Assembly (NCBI GenBank): GCA_025766275.1
Contig: JAFKAC010000118.1
Coordinates: 1 to 64,000 of the forward strand
DNA from: Lactarius indigo
Lineage: Eukaryota; Basidiomycota; Agaricomycetes; Russulales; Russulaceae
Reading direction: 5' to 3'
Length of the DNA stretch: 64,000 nucleotides
The first letter of the stretch is position 1. Each line of letters begins with the position of its first letter. Shown one piece after another: positions 1 through 10,908 of this stretch. The notes under the pieces were generated by a model, which was given only the letters and a program-made list of their open reading frames with translations, was not told the DNA's origin and searched no databases. The translations under genes and the position numbers were made by a program.

Positions 1-2
1 GG

Positions 3-2413
3 CGTCAATATATCAAGTTCACTTGCAAATGGTCTGCCAGGAATGCATTCTATCACCTGCACCGTGAGGAAGTCTTGGAGCGGGCTAGGGAGGACTCTGG
101 GACAGAGCCAGGGAACCCCGCATTCCTGGGGGCCCTTCAAGATGCAACCACTGCTTTATGGAATGATGTATCCCCTAAAGATCAAAGGGAGTATGTAGAT
201 GCTGCTAAGGAATGGTCAGAGAAGACTCCACCAAAGCATATTCAATCCAGGTACGCAAATATGTATCACCTTGGATCCATTTCTCTCATCTCTTCTATAC
301 AGAATTGTTGATAAGTGACCCTTGCACACTTAGCAGCTCATACGGACCGGACTTGCAGCATGGACTGCTGTAGATTAGATATACAGGACTTGTAGATTAG
401 ATACCTTTTTGATCTGTACAATCTATTACTTATCATTGCGTCACCTATGACATCATGCACTATGACATCATGTGGACACCTCTGGACTTGTCATTGTACT
501 ACGTCTTTGTTCTTTCTTTAGATATATCTTTATTGTGATGTCATTATGATATCATCTTGGTCTGGACACTTCTTGTTCTATACGCCTTGTTCTCCATATG
601 CACACTCCTTTGTCCTGTTGTAGAACAATGCGCTCCTTGTATTCTGTGACCTATAGTTACTTTCCTTGTATTAGTGTCACGCCTCTGTACAGTATAAGTA
701 GACTGCTTGTACGCTCCTGGTCCACATCAGTTCCTCACTGTTGTGTGCCAGGTATGTTCCCTCTTCTCCAATGTAATATCAGTTCCTCACTGTTGTGTGC
801 CAGACACTTTGCTTTACCTTGCTTGACTTCCCTGTTGCTGCTTCCAGCCACCCAGCTTGTCTCACCACAGAACACTTTGTCCCTCTGTGAGTAAGCTATC
901 TATGTGTGCTGTTCATCAAGAATGGCATCTTCTATGCGTGAGCGGATCATCCAAGACTTTCAAAGTCAACTCTACAAGACATGTGGTATTCGTTCCATTG
1001 TTCTCACAGCATATGAGGGTGAAGACAACAACCTCAAGATTGGCTTGTAAGTCATCCAAAAATGTATCCTTAATCTGTACTGACCATCAATTGATGCAAA
1101 CCAATTTCAGCAATGATGTGAACAGTGTATTGCAGGATGGAAAGGACTTTCGGAAATTCTGCCCAGACTGGAAGAGTGCTGCCCTCTGGGAGCAGTGGAC
1201 TCAATTTGGATTAAAGTGCTTTGCAAAAGGTTTGACAAGCTTCTTATCCCAGTGAGTGAATATCATTCATGTACATTCTAGAGACTGTCCAGGAGCATCC
1301 AAAAAAGGACAACTCAAGGACAATCCAATCCCCAATCCCCCTTGTATTTGATGCAGATGGATGTCCAGAGCTTCCAACAGTTACTCAGCGTCATGGATAT
1401 AAAGCCAAGATTGTTCAGTCATTGCTCAGGGATTATTGCACTGCACATATCCATAAGCCATTCTTTTAATAAATGTGTATCAGTATTTAATATGTTGGAA
1501 TAAGGTTATGTCACTGGAAAGCCAACACTGACCATTCCATGGGGATCATTGGTCAAGGATCCATCTTCCCGGATTCATGATGAATGTATTCCAGATGGGT
1601 TTGAGTGGAAGGACCCATCTAAGATCCAGATTGGAGAGGTCTTTCGTCTACTGTACCACTGGAGTGACAGGCAAGATAAAGGCATTGACCCCTTGATGTG
1701 GGTATCAATGTCCCCACTCTTTAGTAATTTGGAAGATTCCCCAAGGCCTATGCGGAGTGTCCGAAGGGCTCGAAAGCAGCAATCACCAGCATCTGATGAA
1801 GAGTGCTTCATTCTTCCAGCTAGTCGGGACTCTGATCAGGAGGATGACATTACTGATGCTGAAGATTCTTCAGATGATTCATCCAGGAATGATGATTCAT
1901 CTGACAGGACTGATCCATCTGAGGATGAAGTGGCTATGAGGTCTCCACCCTTGAATATGTCTTATATACAGGAGGACGCTTGTCCTGGTGAGTCCGATTG
2001 TTATTGGGTTACCCTCAACTTATCAATGACAACATTGCATGTAGATGATGATGGAGGTCCCAGTCCCACCTCTGCTGGACACGATTATCTGAGCATGAAT
2101 AGATCTTCATTTCCAGGTTTGCATCCTATCCACATTACATCTGGCACCACCAATTCATTCATCAATGCACAGAAATGGCAGGACCATCACACTCTCCTCA
2201 GCTTCAACGGAAAGAAATGCAAGTTGGCCATCAGCCTCATGTAGCAAAAGGGAAAGGGAAAGAAATCAAACGAACTATCAAGGTCTCAGAGAAGGTCAGG
2301 TTAGTGGCTAACAATTAGCCCCTTCCCCAGACTTCTGATCACTTCACAGGAATATAGATACTGGTTGGGGTGCAGCTAAAGTCCATCCTGACATCTGGAG
2401 CATGAATAGATAG
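3..2413 (+). pseudogene. 5'-truncated multi-exon gene of unknown function, decaying
   Basis: Exons read by eye are 3-250, 921-1046, 1111-1229, 1282-1452, 1505-2116, 2173-2299 and 2350-2413 (stop TAG); 1988-2044 could be a further in-frame intron. The reading frame stays consistent through every junction, which is strong evidence for a real gene. The protein enters from the left edge. It has a Trp/Tyr-rich middle (KFCPDWKSAALWEQW), a segment DADGCPELPTVTQRHGYKAK, then TLTIPWGSL and FRLLYHWSDR. The C-terminal third is Asp/Ser-rich and acidic, followed by a basic KGKGKE stretch. I do not recognise the family. Two lesions are visible. A solo LTR lies in the first intron, and the donor expected at 1453 reads AT instead of GT, so intron 1453-1504 (which contains an in-frame TAA) may no longer be removed. 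It may be non-functional. Confidence 0.6.
306..918 (+). mobile_element. Solo LTR, family A (copy A1)
   Basis: A 613-bp LTR starting TGTTGATAAG and ending TTCATCA, flanked on both sides by the 5-bp TSD AGAAT (301-305 and 919-923). A TATA-like GTATAAGT lies at about 692-699. Two identical 24-bp direct repeats sit at 728-751 and 780-803. Orientation comes from copy A6, which abuts the polypurine tract of a Copia pol. It sits in the first visible intron of the flanking gene. Confidence 0.93.
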
Positions 2414-4325
2414 ATATAAACATGTATATAGTCATGCTGGCGGAGTGTCCACCCATAGCTTCAATGATGTGCCCTGAACCCATATGGATATTGGTCAACT
2501 AATTGTTTACAAACTGGTTGTGTATTTCATCGAGGATATCCCTGCTGGATGCACTTATATGTTAGTCTCTTCAAACCCCTTTTCATTTGAACAGTATTTC
2601 TACATCTCTTTGTTGTATATGAGTATGACCCTCAATCAAATAATGACAAGACCCACTGGTTCCTACTCCTGGAACACTCATGGTCAAGCTCAGGGTTCGC
2701 TGAAAATTCATCCGAACTCCCCATACATCCTATGGACTTGTTATACTGTAAAGGTATCCCCCAACATCCATTCAGGAGTAACCTTTGGTCATTGCTTATA
2801 TATCCACATTTCCTGTACTTCCTGCCACCAATATGTATCACAATGAGTCATGTATCGACTTGTTTATGCTAATAATCGAAAAGCGGACACCCCGCTTCCA
2901 GCCGGCGCCGGTTGGACTATCAATTACATCGGATTCTCCGATGTTGGCTGGCGCCGGCTGAGTATGAATCACAGAAGATTCTCACCATCGGTTGGGGGTA
3001 TCAATTACATAAGCCACCGCTATCCATTGGCTGCCGCACACTGGTGGTATTGCTACTGTGAATGCTGGCACATTCTTGTTGTTGCCCGATCCACCCTTCG
3101 CTTGAACCTGCCGAGGGTTTGCTGCTTTTGTACTTGTCATTGCTGTCAGTAGTGTTGGAAAGGGTGGGAAATGCAAGCTGGAATCAAAAATAAATAAATA
3201 AAGTAAAATGAGAGTTAGCAGTGCCAGCTGAATGGACAAGAGTAAGGCAAAAAGTGGGCAATTGCGTTGATTCATGTGAAAGGGGCAGGGCCTAGTTCTC
3301 TTCCCCACTGAAAAATGAACTGTCCTCAGTTCTCAACAGGTTGGTGACCAGGGGCAATGTAGAACGCATCCGTATTGGGAGAGTCCCAAGGTAGTACTGT
3401 ACACAATATCTGGGGGTTTTTGCAGGTGGTAGAGCAGCCAGAGCATAGTCGCTCGGCTCAGGTTTGTTGATTTGTTGCCGCCAGGGTCATCGTTGTATGA
3501 CTCATCGCTGGGGCTTGCTGTCTGTGGACACCAAGTGTGCTGACGCATGTGGGCCGATGCGTGACTTGCGGGACACATAATGCTGACTGGGGATGCCCAG
3601 GTATGCTGAGCTGTCACCGGTGGGCCTATACTGGTTAGATTATAGATGCTGTGTGGGATTGTGCAAGTTATCCGGGTGGAGGGTCATAGGCGCAGGGACT
3701 GAAGCTTCATGAATAATATCGCAAGTGCAGGAGTAATGTGGGTTGAGACAGGGACAATGGTGGGAACATGTTGTGAATGTTGGTGGTGATGATATTGCGG
3801 GTAGCCCAAGCAAGGCCTCTTGAAGATGGTGCTGGTGGGCACATAGGTATGAAGGAAGATGAGTGCTAGAGTGAAGATGGTGAAGAGCTGTGGCTGGCTC
3901 TGCAGGTGTTGGGCAACGCTGCTCGGGCAAAAACCTGTTGGATGTAAAGAAAAACAAAACAAATGAAAATGTGCATGGCTAGTACGGCTTGAATCCAGTA
4001 TGAATGCGAGCTTGTCTGTCTGTGCAGAATGGTGCAGCTAGATTACAATTGTACTGGCGCCACTACACCCTCTAGTTGCCTGACATCGGGTGGCTTGTGA
4101 GGGCAGAAACGCAAATGAAGTGCCACCAATCAGCGTGGGTTCATGGGCTTCCTACTGCTGGTTTCTTCTATGCGTGACCCATCGCTTGGGTTCATAATCT
4201 TCACAAAGGGGGTGAAGGGGGAAATTGAGGTATTACTGAAGCCGGTGCCACATGAGGCTGCTAAAATACTGGGGAAACATGGTGCCGTCAAATTGCCTGG
4301 CCACACGGGGCTGGAAAATGCAGGG
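2414..4325. other. No supported gene; scattered weak frames
   Basis: After the gene end I find no convincing coding signal. A minus-strand frame at about 2982-3146 and low-complexity Ser/Pro/His-rich minus-strand frames at 3333-3962 are short and lack clear splice structure. A 62-bp imperfect palindrome is listed separately. The right end runs into the minisatellite that carries LTR-B1. Confidence 0.5.
2899..2960. repeat. 62-bp imperfect palindrome
   Basis: The outer arms are CAGCCGGCGCC and GGCGCCGGCTG. Near the centre is a perfect inverted repeat, ATCGGA-TTC-TCCGAT. A smaller hairpin (AAGCGG/CCGCTT, 2881-2897) lies just upstream, and the phrase ATCAATTACAT recurs about 80 bp downstream. 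It could be a transposon terminus; no partner end was found. Confidence 0.6.
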
Positions 4326-4880
4326 TGTTACGGTTGCACGTATCGAACCCTTACTGTACCGGTTGTGGCTACGGCGGTAAGGTAGATTAGTCACGGACTC
4401 GGGGTTTACGATAGGAGTTAGGTGTTGAAGGATGACTCGATCCTAGTACAAGTAGTAGTAGTATTAGGATTGCGCTACTTACGTGATACGTTGGACACTA
4501 CATTACTGTGACTCATAGCAGCGCTTCTAAGCCTGCTCTTCTTGTATTTAAGGTAGCTTCGGAAGACCAAGATACGCCATCTTGGTCTTCTTCAATCGTC
4601 ACTTCTCTGTCTTCGCATCCGAGTCTTGCCTCTATTCAATTAGAGTGCCACGAGTTATACTAGTGTCTTCGAACATCTAGAACCTGCCTTCGTGCCATAC
4701 GCCTTAAGGCGTGATTAGCTAAGTCGCCTTATCGAAGCTCAAGTCGAGCTGACGTTGTGACAGCGTTACACAGGGCCACACAGGGCCAGAAAACACAGGG
4801 CCACATGGGGCCAATAGATTGCCTGGCCACATGGGGCTGGAAAACACAGGGCCACACAGGGCTGATAAAATGCAGGGGAG
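4225..4880. repeat. Degenerate minisatellite split by LTR-B1
   Basis: Imperfect repeats built on GGCCACAYGGGGCTGGAAAA and ACAGGGCCACACAGGGC occur on both sides of the solo LTR. The LTR target CAGGG is itself part of the repeat motif. No coding function is supported. Confidence 0.6.
4326..4770 (+). mobile_element. Solo LTR, family B (copy B1)
   Basis: A 445-bp LTR from TGTTACGG to GCGTTACA with a perfect TSD CAGGG (4321-4325 and 4771-4775). It has a TATTTAA box, followed about 20 bp later by a perfect 12-bp stem hairpin at 4562-4590 (GAAGACCAAGAT/ATCTTGGTCTTC, loop ACGCC). The same box and hairpin occur in B2 and B3. Confidence 0.93.
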
Positions 4881-5792
4881 TCAGTGAGGATGAGTGCATT
4901 GCCAAATGACAGCGGCAAGGATCTTAATGATGGGCACTGTGCCTGAGACAGAGAGCGTGAACTAGAGCGATCCAACAGAAAGTCATGGCTTGAGAGGTGA
5001 TGATGCAAAGTTGATTGGCCAAGGGTGAAGATACAAAGGAGGCGATGAAGACAGCAGGGAAAGCAAGGGAATGATGAGTGGTGGAAGCATGGTAGACTTG
5101 AGGCCATTGGTGTCACAGTTGGGGGGCTTGAAGGCGATGTTAGCCCAGTACGGGCAATTGGGTGGCATCTGACAATGATGGAAGAGTTGGGGAAGATGAC
5201 AAGGCAAGGAGTGACAGATTCAACAATGAGATGAAAGAGAAAGGGTGAAAGACGAGGCGAAGTGCAGTGCAGAAGTCAGAGTGATCGAAGATAAAGACAT
5301 GTGCTCAGGGTCGGGTGGTTACACCCCATTGGGCCGAAGATTGAGCTGAGATATTTGACAGGTTGAGGTTGACCTCTTGTTCACTATCTGATTCTGCTTG
5401 GCCCAAGTTTGAGCTGGATGTGAGGTCGCTAAGATCACAACTAAGCGAAGATAAATCTGTTAGATTAGTAAAATTTCTGGGGATCGGCTGTGTCAGGTCA
5501 TAGCTGGCATCAATTAGTTCTTCTAAAAGGTTGCATCGCCTTAGCAGTGGGGAGGAGAGACTGAGGATAGTCATGTAGATGTTGTGATTGGGAATGTGAG
5601 CTTGGAAAGAGAAGCCGAGGAGAGTGATGTTGCCAAAATCGTGGGTGTGGGCTTGGGCTGATCAAGCATCACCAAATGTGCATGCATCTGCTGAGATTCC
5701 AGGGCTGTGAGTGAAGACAAAGGGGAAGGCTGGGGGTGTTGATGGTGTCGGTGATGCTGTTGGTGCTTGTGAAGTTGTATACAAAGATTGTT
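4881..5792. other. Low-complexity region, possible minus-strand remnant
   Basis: Two minus-strand frames (5305-5574 and 5571-5810) are Gln/His/Ser/Thr-rich, and a run of CAA codons continues on the far side of LTR-B2. An old minus-strand gene may have been split by that LTR, but I cannot identify it. Confidence 0.3.
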
Positions 5793-6910
5793 TGTTACGA
5801 TTTGGACCATATTACTGTGGACCCTTACTGTACCAGTGGTGACTATGGCAGTAAGGTAGATTAGTCATGGACTCATAGCCTTAGGCCTTTATGATTGGCA
5901 GTGCAGTAGTACGATAGGCGATAGTGGTGATATGAGGTGACTCGATACTAGTACAGGTACTAGTAGTATTAGGGTTTGTGAGATTTCTGCAACACGTTGG
6001 ATGCTACTTATGGTGACTCATAGCAGCGCTTGAAAGCCTGCTCGATATGTATTTAAAGTAGCTGCAGAAGACCAAGATACGCCATCTTGGTCTTCTTGAA
6101 TTGTCACTTGTCTTGTGCTCTCATTTGCCTTCCTTATCCTTTTGTCTATCTCATATTCACTACTGGAGGATTATGACTTGTTGGTGTGCCTTCAAAGCAT
6201 TCACTGAGACAAGAACATGGACCTATGAGTTGTCGTGTCTATTTGCTAAGTCTGTGATGAACAGCACACATAGATAGCTTACTCACAGAGGGACAAAGTG
6301 TTCTGTGGTGAGATAAGCTGGGTGGCTGGAGAGCAGCAACAGGAGATCTAGCAAAGTGAAGCAGAGATGTCTGGCACACAACAGTGAGGAACTGATATTA
6401 CATTGGAGAGGAGGAAACATACCTGGCACACAACAGTGAGGAACTGATGTGGACCAGGAGCGTACAGGCCTACTACTTATACTATACAGGGCAGTGACAC
6501 TACTACAAGGGAGGTAACATAGAGTCACACAATACAAGAGACGTTGTTCTACATGTGGGACAAAGGAGTGTGCTAATGGAGAACAAGGAGCGCAAAACAA
6601 AGAGAGTCCAGACTAAGATGATATCATAGTGACATCACAATAAAGATAATGCCTAAAAAAGGAACAAAGGAAGGAGTACAATGAAGAGTCCGGAGTAGTC
6701 CATATGATGTCATTGTACAGTGATATCATAGAAGTTCTAGATTGTACAGATCAAACCAAATCTAATCTAAAGCGGTCCTAATTAATCTACAGCAGTCCAT
6801 ATCTGTAAGTCCGGTCCGTTAGAGCCGCTAAGTGCGCAAGGGTCACTTATCAACAGTCTGTTACCACCTTCATTGTGCTCAAGTCGAGCTAACATTGTGA
6901 CGACATTACA
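5793..6910 (+). mobile_element. Solo LTR, family B (copy B2), split by LTR-A2
   Basis: It starts TGTTACGA and ends GACATTACA, with TSD TTGTT at 5788-5792 and 6911-6915. The LTR is interrupted at 6255-6855 by a family-A solo LTR in the opposite orientation. The conserved hairpin is at 6067-6095. Without the insertion and its duplicated 5 bp it is about 512 bp. Confidence 0.9.
6255..6855 (-). mobile_element. Solo LTR, family A (copy A2), inside LTR-B2
   Basis: TGATGAACAG to TTATCAACA on the plus strand, so the element runs on the minus strand. TSD GTCTG at 6250-6254 and 6856-6860. Its paired internal repeats carry the same variant as copy A1. Confidence 0.93.
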
Positions 6911-7609
6911 TTGTTGTTGTTGTGCGATCAGCTGTGAGTTGGCTTGTTCCGGTACCCCAGTTGAAGGATTTGGCATTATTGGAAAGGTAATCGATTGGGG
7001 GTTCACTATCCTGTTGCTAAGTGTAATGAATGTTGGCTGAGGTGGTTGTGCAGATTGGCTGGAATCTGCCAGACAAGCAATGCAAGGGAAAATTGCTGCT
7101 ATGGGCCGAAAATGCGATTGTGATCACTCCTTGAGGCCTACAAATGCAAGTTGCTTCTACCTCCCCATGTTGGCCACCAGAATGATGAGCTAGGTTGTCT
7201 CTACACATCAGGACACTGCCCAAAACAACCCGAGCTACCCTGGGTTCAGGGAGGTGTGAAGCTGCGTTGCTAATCATGCAGGCCTTTGTGGGACTCGCTA
7301 CTTTGTACAGCAGTCGGCCGATTCAGGGGAAACGTTGCTCTAAAGTGCCGAAGGGCGCGTGATGGTGCAGCACTTAGGGGAACACAGCGAGCAAAGGGAA
7401 CTGGGACCCTCAGAGCTCTAAGCTCTGAGGGAAAGCAGACTAAGATTAACTGGGGGAAAGGGGTAGTTACAGGATGTTTATATACATGGAAACAGAGGTA
7501 TTGATCTAAATATAAAGTAGACCCTAGAGGGCAACCAAGTGAGGTCACAAAGCAAAAGGAATGGAATGGGCCAATGCCCAAGATCAGCTGAAGCATGGGA
7601 AAGTCGGCT
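6911..7609. other. No supported gene; minus-strand frame remnants
   Basis: Minus-strand frames at 7017-7277 and 6911-7006 (ending in a Gln run at the LTR-B2 target) may be the upstream part of the remnant seen at 4881-5792. The region also has a hairpin at 7407-7431. I do not recognise a protein. Confidence 0.35.
7407..7431. repeat. Perfect 11-bp stem hairpin
   Basis: CCCTCAGAGCT and AGCTCTGAGGG are exact reverse complements separated by CTA. There is no following T-run, so a bacterial-type terminator reading does not apply. Confidence 0.8.
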
Positions 7610-7959
7610 CATCAGGAAAAACGGTATCCTAGAATTTTTAAAAAATTTAGAAACTTTTAAAACAATGGTAATATATGAATAATTGCTATGATTTTTCAAA
7701 AGTTGTGAAAAATTGGCAAGATAAAGACCTCCCCTCTAATATCTAGTTATATTTTGGGAAATATTACCAAATATCTGCATAAATGAACACATGTTCAGTA
7801 TGTTTTGACTGGATGTGTCCAAATGTACATCACATCCAGCAAAGCACTTCAGTGCAACTTAGTGAACTGTAGCTCCATTCAAAAAACAATAATATATTTG
7901 ACTGAGAAGAGTACATGTAACTACAGTTTGATTAATGTATTAGGGAAACATGGTAGCAG

Positions 7960-8390
7960 TGGGGGTCTTGCGTGGTGTGTCGGGGTGGTGTGGGGGTATG
8001 CCGGTAGTGGCGGAGTCTTGAAGCCGCATGCTGGGGCAGTGGTGGCGCCGGGGTCTTGAAACCGCGTGACGGGGCCTTGCATGCCGTGATGAGGCAGCGT
8101 GGCGGGTCGGCGGTGGCAGGGTCTTGAGGCCGCGTGGTGGGGTCTTGCGTGGCATGTTGGGGCGGCGTGGTGCAGGTGGTGGTGGGCGTACTGGGGTGGC
8201 GCGGCGGGTCGGTGGTGGCGGGGTCTTGCACGCCGCATTGGCGTGGCGTGGCAGGTCGGCGGCGACGGCAGCGGGGTCTTGCGTGATATAACGGGGCGGC
8301 GTGGTGTTAAGTTGGGGGTGGCGGGGTCTTGGACGCCAGGTTGGGGCGGCGTGGTGGCGGGTTGGCGGTCGGGGCATGGTGTACCGCGTC
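7960..8390. repeat. G-rich degenerate minisatellite inside the TIR element
   Basis: Units of roughly 50-60 bp centre on GGGGTCTTG followed by (C)GYGTGG and GGGGCGGCGTGGTG. G-runs lie on the plus strand. All frames give artificial-looking Pro/His/Arg or Gly/Trp repeats, arguing against coding. Confidence 0.7.
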
Positions 8391-8459
8391 GGGGGTAGTG
8401 ATGAGGCCGGTATGGCCACGGCCGTGGTGGTTCATGTGCACGGGGGGTCCTGCAAACGG

Positions 8460-9575
8460 AAAAAAAGAATGAAAGAAAAAAAGAAAAAAAAGAGAAAAAA
8501 AAAAACTTATGCATTGAGCCGAAGTCCGGCTCTTCCCCAACCACGTCTTTCCTCTGGCGTAGGCTGTGGAGGTGGCCCGCGTGCGTGGTGGGAAGAGAAG
8601 AAAAAAAAACCCCAGGTGGGGGAGCGTTGAGAGGAAATGGAGTGAGTGGGTGTTCACGCGTTCACACCACAGATTAAGCCTCCGCTTGACGATTTTTTTC
8701 TAAGTCGCCACGCCCAGTCGCCACGTCACCTCCCTCCTACATCTTGGATATAGTAAGTCTTTTTTTTTTTCTCGTCTCTCATCACGCTGATATCCAGGCC
8801 ACTGCACCCGCCCACACCACCACCATCTCAGCCCGGCCAGTGTGACCTCCACTCCCACGGCCAACGCAAGATGCAGCCAACGGTATGTTTTTTTTTTTTT
8901 TTTGTTTTCTTTTAACGGGCCACTCAAGGATCTACCACCACACCCGCTGTACGCAAGGACGACGCCCACACCTCGCTCGTCTGCGGCGAGCGCCGGCTAT
9001 GCAAGCCGCCACCTCCCTTCCTCAGCCCCAACGCCCACCGCCGCCGTTCCTCACCACGCTCATCACGAAGAGGCGGCTGACGACGAGCTGGGCTTCGGCC
9101 CAGCAGACAAGATATGTTTTTTTTTTCTCTCTTTTTCTTTTTCTTTTTCTCATCTTGCTTCTCCAGCGCATGCAATGCACCTCGCACCTCACCTCGCAGG
9201 TCCTCGCCACCGCCTCGCCACATGCAAGACAGGACAACGGCACCACGCCGTCCCCTCCAACCGCCGTGCCTCAACAACTTCGCCTTTCCACCACGCCGGT
9301 CCACGGCGACATTCCCAACATGGACGCAAGACCCCCACCACAGTGCCGACTTGCTACGTGCAAGCCCTGTCGTGACCCCACGCCCTCCTACCTCGGCTCC
9401 ACAAATCTAGATAAGTTTTTTTTTTTTCTTTTTTTTTTCTTTTAATGTTGAACTCGTGCAGGACCACTGTCTCCCTCGCTTACCACCACGCTGGTCGTGG
9501 CAATGTCGCCGCCACACACTTGGCTCAATATTTAGATAAGTTTTATTTTTATTTTTTGGTTTTGTTTTTTTTCTT
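8460..9575. repeat. Six spaced poly-A/T modules inside the TIR element
   Basis: Homopolymer-rich tracts occur near 8461-8511 (A on plus) and, as T on plus, near 8758, 8886, 9116, 9417 and 9538. Several are joined on the minus strand to ACTTATCTA or ACATATCTT and a short GC hairpin: GAGCCG..CGGCTC near 8517, and GCTGGGC-TTCG-GCCCAGC near 9088-9105. The modules look like diverged copies of one unit. Confidence 0.5.
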
Positions 9576-10026
9576 ATATTGAACCTGCAGGCCTATGGCA
9601 ATCCATGACACCGCCGCTACCCATCCCACTGCCACCCCGCCACACATCGGCCATTGCCATGACCATGTCACTGCCCTCACTTACCCTGTATCAATTGTAG
9701 TTTCATGTACTCTTATTAGTTACAATATATTATTGTTTTTTGGATGCAACTATAACTGAGTGCCCTTGTTTGCAACTAAAATACTCTGCTGTTTGTGATG
9801 CAATTTTGGACATATTCACCCAATATATGCTGAGATATGTCCATTTATTCGGATATTTGGTAAGATTTTACCAAATCTAACTGGAAATTTGGAGGGAGGT
9901 TTTTATCTCACCTATCTTAACAATTTTGGAAAATCGGAAAAACAGCTTATTTCTTAACATATATTACCATTTTTCTGAAATTTGTTAAATTTTTTAAAAA
10001 ATTCTAGGATACCATTTTTCCTGATG

Positions 10027-10908
10027 TGGATAAAAGCGGCCTGCAATGACAAAAAAACCAACAATTTGCCAGACAACTTCCCTCCCTACCCTTGCCTCCT
10101 GACAATGAACTACGCCGCTCCCATCTACTCCCAGACTCTTGCTGGACTAGCCAACCAGAATCCCCTGCACCCAGCCATTGAATGCCTGGCCACCACCATG
10201 ATTGCAGTCATTGATGCTGCTATTGACCACTCTCCCCCTATCCCCACTGCAATCAATGTGTGACAACCAGAAGAGCCTGCCTTTATCAGGTGGACCACTG
10301 GGATCGTGATCAGATCCCGGATCAGAACCCCCATCCTCCTAACTGCCCTTACCTACCTGAATAGGGTTAAACCCTATATCTGCACCAACACCCTTAAATG
10401 GGCTGAGATACAACTGCTCCTAGGAGCCCTTGTTATTGCTGACAGATACATGGATGACAATGCCCTCAGTAATGCACAGTGGGCTGTGGTCACCAAAAGG
10501 TTCACCAAGTGGCAGATTGGACAGATGGAGCGAGAATTCCTGGGTGTCCTTAACTGGAAACTTGGAGTATCCCAGGAAGACCTTCTGACGTGGCATGATG
10601 CCACCATCATCCCCCTCACCCCTATCTTGACGGCGTCCCCTTTACCTCAGCTTGCCATCAGAACACACCCCTTTAAGAAGAAGCTGGCTGCACCCCCAAG
10701 ACTTGCTCACCCTCCTTTTGTCAGAACCAACCCAATCAGACAACAATGGAGGAAGTCCCTAAAACTTCCTGAAAAGAAGTCTCAGATCAAGTGGAAACAA
10801 CACCAGACGACCAGGGTTAGTAACCCTGAAGAGGACGCCACCTTTATGGCCTTACTCCAGATCCTGGAAGAATCGCAGCCTAGCCTCACCAACCTGGCTA
10901 CCACATGA
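10027..10908 (+). pseudogene. Cyclin-like (Pcl/Pho80 type) domain, LTR element C copy C1
   Basis: The frame reads through a cyclin fold: IECLATTMIAVIDAAIDHSP, then RTPILLTALTYLNRVKPY, a helix with LLLGALVIADRYMDDN, then NAQWAVVTKRFTKW and FLGVLNWKLGV. This is the pattern of Pcl/Pho80-like cyclins, which partner a cyclin-dependent kinase. A TGA at 10261 interrupts the frame where the second copy has CGA. The frame is intronless and ends 38 bp before the LTR. It is nearly identical to residues of the complete element at 25852-26718. In an ordinary host gene the kinase partner would be Pho85-like; whether this one binds anything is unknown. Confidence 0.75.

Larger units (their letters stand above)
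7610..10026. mobile_element. Long-TIR DNA element without recognisable transposase
   Basis: The ends read CATCAGGAAAAA..GGTATCC and its reverse complement. Inverted similarity continues, with gaps and mismatches, for about 320 bp on each side (7610 to about 7935; about 9690 to 10026), including matching AT-rich phrases such as AATAATATAT and AAGAGTACATG. I see no TSD. The interior is CpG-rich and holds a G-rich minisatellite, then six poly-T/poly-A tracts spaced 100-300 bp apart. Frames there give only His/Pro/Arg and poly-Phe sequence, so I regard it as non-coding and the element as non-autonomous. The right flank is the interior of the cyclin-carrying LTR element; the left flank is not. Confidence 0.7.

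Noticed and set aside
598..894. Small protein inside LTR-A1 and similar frames in the other LTRs
   Set aside because: Frames inside the LTR are not conserved between the six copies, and the region is defined by LTR termini and TSDs.
2982..3308. Minus-strand gene with a membrane segment
   Set aside because: The only extension would need a 28-nt intron, below the usual fungal minimum, and the rest is unfamiliar. I left it as unsupported.
7921..9445. Pro/His/Arg-rich and poly-Phe proteins in the long-TIR element
   Set aside because: They occur in overlapping frames on both strands of a G-rich minisatellite and homopolymer tracts, with no conserved motif or splice structure.
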